DNA of 64,000 nucleotides, from NCBI GenBank assembly GCA_936450465.1, contig OW388300.1, positions 17,683,266 through 17,747,265 of the forward strand, read 5' to 3'. The notes under the pieces were generated by a model. The model was not told where the DNA came from. It was given only the letters and a program-made list of their open reading frames with translations, and searched no databases. How positions within the stretch are numbered: position 1 is the stretch's first letter; every line of letters starts with the position of its first letter. Below are positions 34,286 to 45,170 of this stretch, in pieces. The position numbers and the translations under genes are program-made. The stretch is from Gibbula magus. Taxonomy: Eukaryota > Mollusca > Gastropoda > Trochida > Trochidae.

Positions 34286-35459
34286 GAAAGTAAGTTAAGT
34301 ATATTTTGATTATTTTTAAAGTATATAATGGAAAGTATGTGTATCTAGGAAACTCAACTGAGAAACAAATGTATTGCGATCACTATCAGTGCATTATATA
34401 TGACAGTTAGTCACAAATGGTTTAGATATATTATGTACAGAATAATATGTATACATACAGTTTGAAATCTATACTTTATCATACATGACTGCAACGCCTT
34501 TGAAAATGTACAGTTAGGAACATATATCATCACGTTTATAATTTAAACATGTTCTGCATATGGACGACAATTGGTTTCTTAGGAGCGTTTCAGCTGGAAA
34601 TGTAAGATAATGTGACTTGAGTGTGAAGTTGAGTTTTGTATTCGTCGAGCGAGAGCGCCAGTTATACAAACATTTCACGAATTCTTAAAAGTCATATGAT
34701 ACACACACGTACGTGTGTAATAAATAATTTATTCCCCATTCTGTTATATTCGAATCGCTTAAACATAAAACGACCCACTTCTCTTTCGGCAGTATTTATT
34801 GACGTCAGGAATAATTGTTTTGTGACATCAGGCACGACTTAATTCGGAAACTCGTTAGGTAAGAGACAAACGTGGTTCAAACTGCTTCGTTGTTGTTGTT
34901 CTTGACATGAAAACAATCTAGTCATCAAAGAGTCGTGAATTAAGGTACATGTGCATGTATGTGCAGTACCTATATATGTAAATATATCAGCACAATATTG
35001 TAGTATATATATATGATCATAAATACAACATACGAAACATAAGGAACAATGTTGTTCGATGATATCGTGAAATTGAGGATGTATATGTCGAGTAAGGGAT
35101 AGATTTACCATCACTCCTTTATCATTTATGTATGAAACTAACCAGATAAAATGGAATTAACCAGATCAAATCTCATGTTGAATATTGTGATCTTGATACA
35201 TTCATTGAACAAGCTGCATTTATTCCATACCCTATAGAGAAATCTTCCTAAGGATCTAAAGGTCACCCCGACCTAGACAATGTGGTATAGATAGCACAAC
35301 GAAGACAAGATCCGCGTTATATCCAGAGACACAATCGAGTGTTGGGCACAAGCATAGATAAATATTGATTACCACTATATCCTCCCTTATTATGTAATAT
35401 TTATATATATTTTAAAAGATATTATATATATATGTTACCCATTGTACCTCCCAAATATA
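34286..35459. other. No gene seen
   Basis: AT-rich, with short (TA)n runs. No coding signal. Confidence 0.5.
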
Positions 35460-35467
35460 CTATAGGA

Positions 35468-35775
35468 GATGAGGTGAGGTGAGTTGGGGTTAAACGCCGC
35501 TTTCAAAAGTATTTCACTTATATCGCGGCTTCAAGTATTATGGCAGGGAGAAAGCCTGCAACGCCATGTATTGCGGTGAAACCGGCGAGCATCGGCTGGA
35601 ACTGGCGAGTCATGGGTGGTACTACGCTGAAATCCAGTGTAGCATTGCACTTATACCCTACTGCCTGTAGAACACTTCTCTACTGCAGACAACCGTGCCG
35701 TGCCCCTGGTGATTCGAACCCTGGACCTCTTGATCCGATGCCGAAAGCGCTAACCACTGCGCTATCCCGCCCCCA
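35468..35775 (-). mobile_element. tRNA-derived SINE with (CTCAC)n tail, copy 2, full length
   Basis: On the - strand: GGGGCGGGATAGCGCAGTGG (A box), B box GGGTTCGAATCACC, the conserved body and a CACCT tail. Flanked by CTATAGGA (35460-35467 and 35779-35786), a probable 8-bp target-site duplication. Confidence 0.85.
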
Positions 35776-35786
35776 ACTCTATAGGA

Positions 35787-36379
35787 ATACACTGCACTGC
35801 TAAAGACGTTCAAACACCTCCATCAGTTTATGTGCCAACGGAATGTCAGTATCCTGTTTAATTGTGTTTGTGCTGCATTCAATATTTGTCAATTACTGAC
35901 ACATAAAGAAACACCCATGAAGACTCCCACAACATTAAGTGACACTTACTGTTTTCAAAAACGACGATCTCGACCTTAATCATATCTCTAATTCGTGTGA
36001 ATTTTGCCGCCCTTGAAGGTATTACTTTCTCATATATAAACCCTGCAATTTTGACCTCTAACCTTGATATTAACGTGACATGGAATATATTTTTACTAAA
36101 CGCTGATGCCTGTTAAATACCCTACTTGCTGATTTAAGTTGAGATCAACTCAATCAACTTGAATATATACCCAAATGATAAATATAAAACAGAAATGGTG
36201 CCTCAAACAGAACCCGTAATTACAAATCCCGTCAACATTGTGCGGATTTTCAGTTTTCTTAAAAACGATCTTCACTTCTGTATTGTCACTATAATGAGTA
36301 ATTTTCAGCAACATTAAGTACTTCAGGATAACATAAAAGCATTGTCATATATGGCTAGAAAAACTAACACGTTGTCCCT
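35787..36379. other. No gene seen
   Basis: The right edge (CACGTTGTCCCTTTAA, ending 36383) looks like an abandoned MITE end facing the next element. Confidence 0.45.
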
Positions 36380-36849
36380 TTAAAGGGGCACTAGCACGTT
36401 TTTAGCAAATTTTATTTTTTTCAAATTTCCCATTTTTAATTGTAGTTTATGTCATTTATATTTACTTTAGAGGGTAAACATCTTATTGCATAAACCAATT
36501 ATCAGTAGTGGCAATAACTGTGATGTGTATAAAGCAAAAAATTGCATGGCATCCATTTTATTGTGAACACATTTTATTATTTCAAATGACAAAAACGATT
36601 CCCATGGCGTTATGGAACTATGTACACTTATTTTTAACTTGATTTTCCGAAGAGAGAAGGTCAGTGTTACTATTGGTGACATTCACAGTACAAAAAGTGG
36701 TGGAATCCATTTACCGGATTCTTCCGGATTCTTAAGGATCCGGCAAAATTTGGGAGAATCCGGATTCCACCAATTTTTGTTCTGATATTATTTTTCAAAT
36801 AAATTCCATCGACTTAGTTCAGCGAAAAAACGTGTTACTGCCCCTTTTA
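36380..36849 (-). mobile_element. TTAA-ended MITE, family 1, copy D, with nested insertion
   Basis: TTAAAGGGGCACTAGCACG to CGTGTTACTGCCCCTTTTA. Interrupted at 36684-36786 by a family-3 MITE. The uninterrupted sequence in other copies (GGTGACATTATTTTTCAAA) defines the empty site. Confidence 0.85.
36684..36786. mobile_element. Palindromic MITE family 3, nested in family 1
   Basis: CACAGTACAAAAAGTGGTGG to CCAATTTTTGTTCTGAT. Comparison with empty sites in other MITE copies fits an ATT 3-bp duplication (36681-36683 and 36787-36789). Confidence 0.8.
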
Positions 36850-36884
36850 GATTACATCTATTGTAAGACAGCATCGATGTGATA

Positions 36885-36950
36885 TGAGGGAGTGTGTGAA
36901 GTATATATGAGTGAGTATGTGAAGTATGTGAAGTATATATTTGATCTGCA
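36885..36950. repeat. 23-bp satellite, small third block
   Basis: About three units (GTGAAGTATATATGAGTGAGTAT) immediately right of the nested MITEs. Confidence 0.8.
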
Positions 36951-37570
36951 CAGTCACGCATCAGTAAACACTTGATGAACCGGCATTTTAGATGATGTAA
37001 TATTAATATAAATTTATAATATATTTTGTAATTGTATCATAAGAGTAGAAATTCTTTTGTTGACTCAAATTGTTATCCACATGTACACTTTCAACCCGTT
37101 GTTTGACCCCTGTCGTAACCCATAATCATTTAAATTAGAGTGTTGTGTTATGTTCCAGTACCACACGTGAATGTTTGACCGAAATGAAACTGTAAGGAAT
37201 AATGGCTTGAAGATACGTAACCATCACAACACCAGTCATCTTGATTAGGCTTCTGAAGGACGCAATCACTGCTATCAGGCATGAACTGACAGTGATGTTC
37301 CAAAAGCAGGGATAATTGTTGTTTTTGAACTGGGCATAATTACCGAACCCAGTTTAAGTGCCAAATCCTTGATAGTGATGCATCAATATCCTATAATTTT
37401 CGACAAAAGCTTCTAAGTCTGTCTTAATAATAACTTTGTAATATTGATTACCTGCATCTGGGATGAAGGTCTATTTCACAGATGCTGCAATGCATAAACA
37501 ATCGCTAAGAGTGTTTATCGGAACACAAAGCTTGGATCATGGTATCTTTACTGGGAAGGCTCTCTACTGT
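36951..37570. other. No gene seen
   Basis: No coding or structural signal found. Confidence 0.5.
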
Positions 37571-37700
37571 TGGTAATTTTAATCTTTATTCCGGTACTCA
37601 AAGGCCTCAGGCCTGTAGTACATTTGGTACACATTTGCTTCTTTATAATCATTCATGAAACAATATGGTTGTGTATGTACAAATAGGAAGAAAATATGCA
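37571..37700 (-). mobile_element. LINE 3' UTR fragment
   Basis: On the - strand: TACAGGCCTGAGGCCTTTGAGTACCGGAATAAAG, resembling the GGGCC...GGCC...AATAAA end of the LINE at 26976-27220. How far the element extends beyond 37700 is unclear. Confidence 0.5.
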
Positions 37701-38765
37701 TACACATATACATATAGGACAATTGTAATTATCAACGTTAATCTTAAAAAATACTTTCAAATTCTTCACTGTAATGATTTGAGTAGAATGAGGTAATTTA
37801 AACATTTTGTAGATGCAAAAAAGTATGTTCCCGAAATTATCATTTCTCTTGCGATTTACAAGAAAGAATAATGTTATTATAATTCATCAGTTACCATATT
37901 TCAGTGTCGTTTTATTCAGATGTAAAAAATTAAATAATCTAATGTTACCATGTTCAGTTTTCCTAATGAACATTGATACTAAGCGTGTGCAATTTATAAA
38001 TGATAACAGGTACTCATCCATTATGTATTATATCTGCAAATGACGTTTTGGATTATGTTTCCTGATAGAAAGTAAGTGTGTTCGACAGAAGCGTCTGAAA
38101 ATGGGGTCTTTTGGTCACACCGCGGATCAGCATTTCTAAAGGAGAGATATATGATTACGATCAATAATGCAGTTAACATTGTTCCTTAGAGAATGTCAAT
38201 AGAATTGATACTTATTGATGTAAAACCATCATGAACCACCGTATTATTTGTTTATCCTGTTCAATGACTGCATTGCCCTTAGCTTAAGGTAAACGATCAA
38301 TGGGATAAATTAACAATACACGATTAAAAACAGAAATATGATTTTTCTAACGACCAATCTTCCACTATACTATTGAGTATACACGCAAGTTATTGATCTG
38401 ATTTTGTTCATGCTGAACATTTAGTCATATTTCACACTGACTAGATCTACATGTACATGGACATAATTAATCTGTCCTCAAGTGCAAAGGTAATTTCTTA
38501 TATACCATACACTGAAATTACCTGATGACAACAAAACGATTTTGATGTGGGCGTTTTACAATAGGATTGTCATTCGCACCGGTTAACCTGAATTGGCGAT
38601 GATTAGCGATAAGTGCATTCTGTGTGGCATGTGATTATGGCTCAATAGTTACCTAAAGAAAACAATCAGTTATAACAAATATTTAATAAAATTAATCCTG
38701 ACATTTTTAAATACAAATTTCATTACATTACAAGTAGTTATCCATGTTATTCCTGACATTCTGAT
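37701..38765. other. No gene seen
   Basis: The 76-codon frame at 37813-38043 has no motif. Confidence 0.45.
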
Positions 38766-39195
38766 TTAAAGGTGCTGGAGCACGTTTTTGTATATTATGT
38801 ATTTTCGCATTTTCCATTATAATGTGACATCCTAGGGTGAAACATATATATTATTACACGACCCGATTAGCCTTATCCATATAAAATGGTTATCCATATA
38901 GGAATAAATTTGTACAGTTGTCATGTAATGTTGTCAAACTCTTCAGTGTGAGATGTAGATGTGAATCTCTCAAGCGATTGTGTGTTCGGACTGCAAGAAG
39001 GTTGACCATTTCATCATTCCATCATGGGCTATATTCAAAACTCTACTCTGAGTGTTAAGTATCTACTCGGATAACTTAAAACAGGGTGAACTTTTGTATT
39101 GATTCAGGAGTATTATTCAGCCTTTGGTAACACGTATTGACATTTTCGTGAGAGCACTTTATTTCAGGAAGAATGGCGTGTTACAGCGCCTTTAA
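38766..39195 (-). mobile_element. TTAA-ended MITE, family 2, complete copy
   Basis: TTAAAGGTGCTGGAGCACG to GTGTTACAGCGCCTTTAA. The interior GGTTGACCATTTCATCAT matches 14689-14706. Confidence 0.75.
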
Positions 39196-39592
39196 GTATC
39201 AGCAGCAGTAACTAAATTGTTGTAGCAAATCTGTCCTGGCTTTTGCTAAAACTTTGCTCTCATTGCATCAAATTACAACTCAAAACCACACTCGGTTATA
39301 GCATGAATAATTGTTACACCATGGCTTGATCAGTAATGATCAAATGAGAGAAGTTGAGATGTTAAAATGTTTTTATTCATTTCACGTTGGTGTACAGACA
39401 GTGTCCACGGAATAAGAAAGCTAAATTGTAAGGGTGATTATACTGTACCATTTATTTTCAGCAATTCTCCTTTAGTACATACAAAGTTGTGAATTTGACC
39501 TGACAGTCTATGATCTTATTACCTCTTTCGTATTGTTTTGGAAAATACAGTTCCAAGGTAATATAACATCAGTCAAATGTTTCCACTTACTA
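39196..39592. other. No gene seen
   Basis: Ordinary sequence left of the LINE tail. Confidence 0.5.
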
Positions 39593-39627
39593 CAGTTCAG
39601 TTCAGTTCAGTTCAGTTCAGTTCAGTT
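39593..39627 (-). repeat. (TGAAC)n LINE 3' tail
   Basis: Seven tandem CAGTT units on the + strand (TGAAC on the sense strand) end the LINE. Pentamer tails are typical of CR1/L2-like elements. Confidence 0.85.
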
Positions 39628-39736
39628 TATTTCCCGTAAAACCACTAACGGTGGTACATGAGAATACAAACAAATATACATACATCTAAATAAACATGTC
39701 AAGATGGCGAATATTACATCTTAGTTGGTTGAAATA

Positions 39737-39955
39737 TTACATTGATAAACTTAGCAATATGTTTAGGTTACAGATCTTAGTAGATGAAAATAGTCTTTTT
39801 ACTTTCAGTAGGTTCAGTGGGTTTATATACAGAGGTAAGTATGATTGTCTATAAAGTAAAAGTGCTTCGCATTTAAACACATAGTGAAGTTCATCTCCGA
39901 CAACAGAGGAGTTACATAGAATACATACACGATTTACTCTAGGAAATTTTCCCAA
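39737..39955 (-). pseudogene. LINE ORF2 C-terminal zinc-finger region
   Basis: RVCILCN... GDELHYVFKC gives the CxxC-H-C pattern found at the end of LINE ORF2 proteins. Confidence 0.75.
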
Positions 39956-40472
39956 AGGCCAACTTCTACAGGTTGGTGGTGATTGCTGGTTCTAAATCGT
40001 AAAATAGGGATATAAATGTCTTTTTGAAGAAAAAGATACCTCTCAAAATTCAGATCATTTTTTAAGATACGATAAAATGAGGATTTGGGGCTGTGTAAAA
40101 GGGAAGCATTCCATTTCTGTGGAAATTGATCTTTGAGGGTCTGTTCTATTTTGTAAGAGAGAAATTTAGTTGTACAGATAAATGGGTTATTAACAAGTTC
40201 AGATAGACCACATTCATTCAGTGTCTTTTTTACAAAACCAATCCAAGGAGACGTGGGATTTTCTCAGCTAAAACGGAGCATGATAGAATAAATAGTGTAT
40301 GATAGTTTAGTTTGGTATTTATTTGTTATCATATTATGCCAAAAACTTATAAGCCTCTTACATCATCTAATATAGATAGGGTATCGTCCAAATTCTCCAT
40401 ATAACATATAATCTTGGGTGGAGTTCCGAAGTCCTGCCGCAAGTTTCATGAATTTTACATGTAGACTTTCAA

Positions 40473-41072
40473 TTAAGTTAATTTTTTCGAATCCCCAAAC
40501 TTCACAACCATATAAAAAATTGACATCATGACATCAAAAGCTGATAAAATACAATCAATTGAAAGGTTTACGTTGCGGGAATTCTTTAAAAGTGCAAACA
40601 TTGCCTTTGTGCCCGTATTTACAAGTTCTTTGATAGCATAGTTAAATCTCCTATTACGGTTGAGGTAAATACCAAGATAACAATACGAATCTAATACCTC
40701 AAGAAGCTTATCACCATAATAAAGTTTCACTTTAGATGACTTAGCAGGGCCACTACCAAAAACTACAACTTTGGTTTTTGATAGATTGACAGTTAACTTC
40801 CAATCGTTACAGTAATGATAGAATACATCAAGAGATTTTTGAAGATCATCTATATCATTACTAAGCAAAGCTGTGTCATCGGCATACAATAATATTATCA
40901 TTTGGATCCAGAGAGTAACATAGGTTTCCGAATACTCCAATTTAATACCCCGACAGCCACTGTTTAGTAGGTGCGATTCTAGATCATGTATAAAGAATGC
41001 AAATAATAGAGGGGACAGATTTTCTCCTTGTCTTACACCAGACGTATTGTCATCGTATTGGCGTATTGTCAT
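40473..41072 (-). pseudogene. Reverse transcriptase, YADD region and thumb
   Basis: Carries GVRQGENLSPLLFAFF (motif B), LLYADDTALLS (catalytic motif C with both Asp), WKLTVNLSKTKVVVFG (motif D) and YLGIYLNRN. The catalytic Asp pair is retained. Confidence 0.9.
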
Positions 41073-41074
41073 CA

Positions 41075-41410
41075 GTCAAATATTTGTTTTAGAAGTTTTT
41101 AATTGTTGTAAAAAAAAATTAAAAATTGAACTTTTAATTTTGACAAGACACACATGTTCACTACTGAAACAGTTTCTGATGTTAAAAGTCCGTTGATATT
41201 ACTCATTAGCAAAGACCACCGAGTACGAGACCACCACCGAATCACAGACGAATTGATCAAACACATTTTGATACCCCTCGTATGTTGATGCGTCCAAACT
41301 TTTTATTTAAATAAACTTTTGAAATGAACATTTTCATACATCGAATGTAAAATTGAATAATTATTACAATACTTAAAAACTCAAATCAAATCGTTGCCTA
41401 TTATGTGATT
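41075..41410. other. Foreign segment splitting the RT
   Basis: About 335 bp of AT-rich, non-coding sequence separates RT motif A from the GVRQGENLSPLL block. No ends, TSD or family could be assigned. Confidence 0.5.
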
Positions 41411-41638
41411 TTAAGACAAGAAGACGGGTGCAAAGTTTCTTTTGGTATTGGGTTTACATGGGAAAAAGGGTGAGATCTTGTTATTCAAAAGTACTGTTGA
41501 CTTGATATCACTGTACATATTTTTAATTAGAATGAGAAACCTCCCCGAAACGCCGGCGTTTAGCATTTTGTGCCATAGTCCAGCTCTCCATACAGAATGA
41601 AAAGCCTTAGTAAAGTCAGACAGAAGACAAGAAGACAC
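41411..41638 (-). pseudogene. Reverse transcriptase, motif A region
   Basis: DFTKAFHSVWRAGLWHKML corresponds to motif A, but the second conserved acidic position reads His (KAFH instead of KAFD). Confidence 0.8.
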
Positions 41639-42206
41639 AGTATAGCTTTTGTTTAGACATTTTGAGGAAATCCATCAGTAATGCTATCACAAATAGGTTA
41701 TCCACTGTTAAGAAGCCTTTCCGAAAGCCGGTTTGAGCAGGCGAAATGACATCTTCTACTTCAACTAATGTTGTTAATCTGTTATTTAAAATACTAGTAA
41801 ACAGCTTACCGAAACAACTAAGAAGGGTAATAGGTCGATATGAGTTGGGATCTAACCTATCACCTTTTTTCTTGTATAAAAGTTTAATCATTCCTGTGAG
41901 CCAATCCTTTGGTATAAAGCCCGAGGATAATATTATGTTAAAATATTTTGTCAATATTGTAAATAATACCGCTGGAGCATGTTTAAAAAACTCCTGGTGC
42001 TTTATTATTTTTTTTAGCTTTTTAACTGCAGATAATATTTCATCACAAGTGATATCTGAATTTAGGATATCCGAATCAACTACTTGTGGATTATCACACA
42101 GTTGTGGAGGATTTTGATCGTTCTCTACATTTAATTCTTTAAAACATTCAAAAAATGTATCCAAGTTGGGTTCTTTATCATGTTCAGTGCTTGTAGAGTT
42201 TTTCAA
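41616..42206 (-). pseudogene. Reverse transcriptase, finger region
   Basis: Contains IPKDWLTGMIKLLYKKKGDRLDP-type fingers, NSYRPITLLSCFGKLF and AQTGFRKGF, canonical for LINE RT motifs 1-2a. A frameshift follows KLYCV. Confidence 0.85.
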
Positions 42207-42704
42207 AACATTCCAATATTCCTTTGGAGAATGTCTTTATTGTGGCGAAAGATGGTTCTTGCATTAGCTTTATTTTGTTTGATCTGTTTATCTATGCACT
42301 TTTTCTATGATTTGGATGCATTTCTATACTTGGTTTTATTAGGAAAAGATTGTTTTTGTTAAAATCTCGTTTTGATTTGTAAAAACGATTTCGCATCATT
42401 CTACACTTTTATTAAACCATGGCTTTTGTCTTGTATTACCTTTTCGTTTCAATATATCAACACCATTGTTGTGTTTAATACCAAAAGAAGAGCAAGCTGC
42501 ATCAATAAATACTTTTGAAATATCAGAAGCGATGTCACAGACAAACTGTTGATCTATGATATTGTTTGACTCAATTCGATCGAGTATGCTGTCGACTTCT
42601 TCGTATCGATATTATCATGGAACTGAGTGGCAAGTTTATGATCAAAACGGTTTGGTTGATTTGACTGTAGGCATGTGCCTTTAGTTGCGCTAGGGATGGC
42701 CTGA

Positions 42705-42995
42705 TCAACATCCGGGGCAGTCTGAGCTAATATGGAAAATGATAAAGGGGCAGTGTACATCTGAGTAAAAGTGTAAGAATTCTTCAACTGTAAAGTTACA
42801 AGTCATGCGAAGTGCTGATGGAGAAGCAATCAGATAATCAACGACAGATTTGTCTTTACAAGTAGGTTTACCTGTCACATCATCAGGTTGTATTCGGCCA
42901 TTACAAATGAACATGTTTAAGCCTTTGCACATTTGGAGTAGTTTGAGTCCATGACTATTTACCCTACTTGTGTCTTGTGAAATTCTTTGCAGTGG
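42705..42995 (-). pseudogene. APE-type endonuclease C-terminus
   Basis: Same frame as the linker, after a TAA. Shows GLKLLQMCKGLNMFICNGR, SVVDYLIASP and FYSDVHCP, matching the late endonuclease motifs including the SDH-like triad. The catalytic N-terminal two-thirds is not present nearby. Confidence 0.8.
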
Positions 42996-43583
42996 TTAAT
43001 TAAGGGAATTTAAAAATGCTTCTGGATCTAGATCATTTCTAGGAGTTTCATCAGATACAGCTGTGTCAACCGAGTTACTGATTCTTTCATCAACATTATC
43101 ATCCACATTCAAAATGCGTAACATAGAGTGATGTGAAGGAATTGCAATTTTCGGGGAACTAAAACATAGCTCAACAGCATTACCATCCAGATTCGCATTG
43201 TTAAACATAGACTGGTGAGAGTTGGAAGCAGCTGATGTGGTTGGTGATATAAGAATCAACTCATTTACATTACAATCCATATCCGAATTGTTATGAACGG
43301 AATGTTGAGAAGCTGTAATATTTGGTAAAATGGGGTTAATAGAGTTCAATGTATATTTTAATGAAACATGATTGTTAGTGCATTGCGCATTGTCATTTCT
43401 AAGATGTTCAATGTCATTCTCGATTTCAGTGTTCAACTCTCCAACATTTTGAGCACACGGCACACCACACGTCCCGTCACTTAAGTTATTACTGTTGCTT
43501 AAATAATTGTTACTCACACCTTCAAAGGTCCCTGCCGTGTTCACGTGTAACTCAGTAGAGTTGAGAGCACACCTCACGCGCAC
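42996..43583 (-). pseudogene. Asn-rich linker with three internal repeats
   Basis: 195 codons in the same frame as the ORF1p-like domain and the endonuclease remnant. Residues 91-114, 120-144 and 149-171 are imperfect repeats with the pattern S-x-HS-M/V, then N-x-D-x-N-V-x-E and an SP end. No other family similarity was recognised. Confidence 0.6.
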
Positions 43584-43661
43584 ACATGGCTCATGCCCAC
43601 CCGCGTACCTCTAACTCCGCCTCGTTCTGGTGTTGTTTACACTGCGTGTTTGAGGCTCTCG

Positions 43662-43905
43662 TTAGGGCGGGGGTGGCTCTACATTTTGTAAGATATTGTC
43701 AACATATAATTTGTCAACTACGACGTTAGCTCGTTTGCCTTGATTGCGTGCTTTTCTCATCTCTGGGAACAACCCTTCTCGCCTATAGTCACTAACGTCT
43801 TCTGGGAATTGCTCACTTATGCCAAAATGTTTACCTTTTAACTCCCGACCACCTCTCGTCACAGCATCCCGTTCATTGGTGTAGAGGAATTTGGTACGCC
43901 AGGTA
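43662..43905 (-). pseudogene. LINE ORF1p-like C-terminal domain
   Basis: Residues such as KFLYTNERDAV, GKHFGISEQFPEDV, RREGLFPEMRKAR and VVDKLYVDN are the hallmark pattern of the C-terminal nucleic-acid-binding domain of L1-type ORF1 proteins. A TAA follows PPPP at 43662, and a second in-frame stop (TAG) lies before the frame reopens. Confidence 0.8.
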
Positions 43906-44130
43906 GGACATGTGTTAATTTGTCATCAGACAATCTACATCCTTTAGAAGGTATGAGAAGAGTGTATATAGCATTAATCTCTAATTAAACTGATTAATCA
44001 CACTGGAATATTGTGTATGAAAAAAGGTGATGTGAGGTGATTTGGGGTTTAGACCATTGTAACAGTCTTCTAGTCAACATCACTCAGGATCAACTCAGTC
44101 GTCTTCAAACACTCCAAAATACTGCAGCGA

Positions 44131-44176
44131 CACAGGACACAACATGGTGGAATCCGCTTACACGTTTTGTCCTGTG
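44131..44176. mobile_element. Miniature family-3 palindrome
   Basis: CACAGGACACAACATGGTGG to GTTTTGTCCTGTG: only the ends of the family-3 MITE remain (46 bp), inserted in L2 coding sequence. Confidence 0.7.
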
Positions 44177-44516
44177 CGGAATTGTCTCAAGAACTGGCAA
44201 ATTCATCACATCACTCCAGCTCTTAAGGAGTTACACCGGTTACCCAGCTCAGCTAGGTTGGACTACACTATCCTTGTCATGACATACACAAGTTTCAACA
44301 ACCTTGCACCAGCATATCTCTCCGAGTTGCTCCAACTCTTCAGATCACAGTATCAATTACTACTAAGTGTAGTGTTATCAAGACTTCCGTCAGCAAAATA
44401 CCTTTTGGTTTAAACGCAGCAACAAAATGGAACAAGTTACCAATTCATGTCAAGTCCTGCCCTTCGTTGGACTCCTTCAAATCAGTTATCAAGACAGAAG
44501 TCTTTCGACAACACTG

Positions 44517-44768
44517 ATCCCGCCAGGGGCACGGCAACTTTTGAATGCAACAGATAACTGTTCTACACGCAGTCAGTTTTGGGTGCAATGCTACACTGAA
44601 TTTCAGTGCGGTACCACCCATGATTCGCTAGTTCCAGCCGATGCTCGCAGGTTTCACTGCAATGCATAGCCACATGGCGTTGCGTGCTTTCTCCCTGCCA
44701 TAATTCTAGCAGCCGCGATATAAGTGAAATACTCTTGAAAGCGGCATTTAACCCCAACTCACCTCACC
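44517..44768 (+). mobile_element. tRNA-derived SINE with (CTCAC)n tail, copy 3
   Basis: 5'-truncated inside the B box (ATCCCGCCAGGGGCACGG), full body, CTCACCTCACC tail. Flanked by an exact 12-bp duplication TCGACAACACTG (44505-44516 and 44769-44780) in the L2 coding sequence, confirming retrotransposition. Confidence 0.9.
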
Positions 44769-44891
44769 TCGACAACACTGTGATTGAGCTTTCATACATA
44801 AACTCCTGGAAGCAAACTATCTAAAAGCGCACAGAGCATGTTAGTTAATTGATGCGTTAAACAAATGCATATATTATCATTATTATTATCA

Positions 44892-45170
44892 TAAACGTCG
44901 CTTTCAAGAATAGTTGACATATATCTGGGCTGTTAGTATTATTGTAGGGAGAAAGCCCGTAAAACCATCACGGTTACCTATTGCGGTGAACCATGTGAGC
45001 AACAGCTGGAACTAGTGAAACATGTGTGGTACTGCGCTGAAATATTCAGTGAAACATTGCACTCAAACCTTACTGCAATTCGAACAGTTCTTTACAGCAG
45101 ACACAGATGCTGAACCCTGGACCACTTGATTCGAAGCCGAACGCTTTAACCACTGTGCTATCCCGCCCGC
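44892..45170 (-). mobile_element. tRNA-derived SINE, copy 4, diverged
   Basis: The - strand head GCGGGATAGCACAGTGGTT, diverged body and no clear tail. It abuts the L2 end. Older than the other copies. Confidence 0.7.

Larger units (their letters stand above)
39593..43910 (-). mobile_element. Decayed non-LTR retrotransposon (jockey/CR1/L2-like)
   Basis: Read on the - strand, the order is: an ORF1p-like C-terminal domain (43905-43662), an Asn-rich linker (43583-42996), the endonuclease C-terminus (42995-42705), a connector with KPWF and KEYW motifs, reverse transcriptase (42206-40473), a CxxC...H...C finger (39955-39737) and a (TGAAC)n tail. Stops and frameshifts interrupt every segment, so it is inactive. 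The N-terminal part of the endonuclease is missing, and the 5' end is truncated near 43910. An insertion or scrambled segment splits the RT. Clade assignment is by motif style only. Confidence 0.9.
44037..44890 (+). mobile_element. L2-like LINE 3' end with nested insertions
   Basis: Fragments of the ORF2 C-terminus in successive frames: LDHCNSLLVNITQDQLSRLQ, ITPALKELHRLPSSARLDY, LAPAYLSELLQLF and AATKWNKLPIHVKSC. The 3' UTR has AAAGCGCACAGAGCATG and an ATTATTATT tail. Interrupted by a family-3 palindrome (44131-44176) and a SINE (44517-44768). Confidence 0.85.

Noticed and set aside
37813..38043. 76-codon + frame
   Set aside because: AT-rich with no motif, next to a LINE 3' end; likely chance.
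41746..42362. + strand frames of 123 and 60 codons
   Set aside because: Antisense shadows of the LINE reverse transcriptase.
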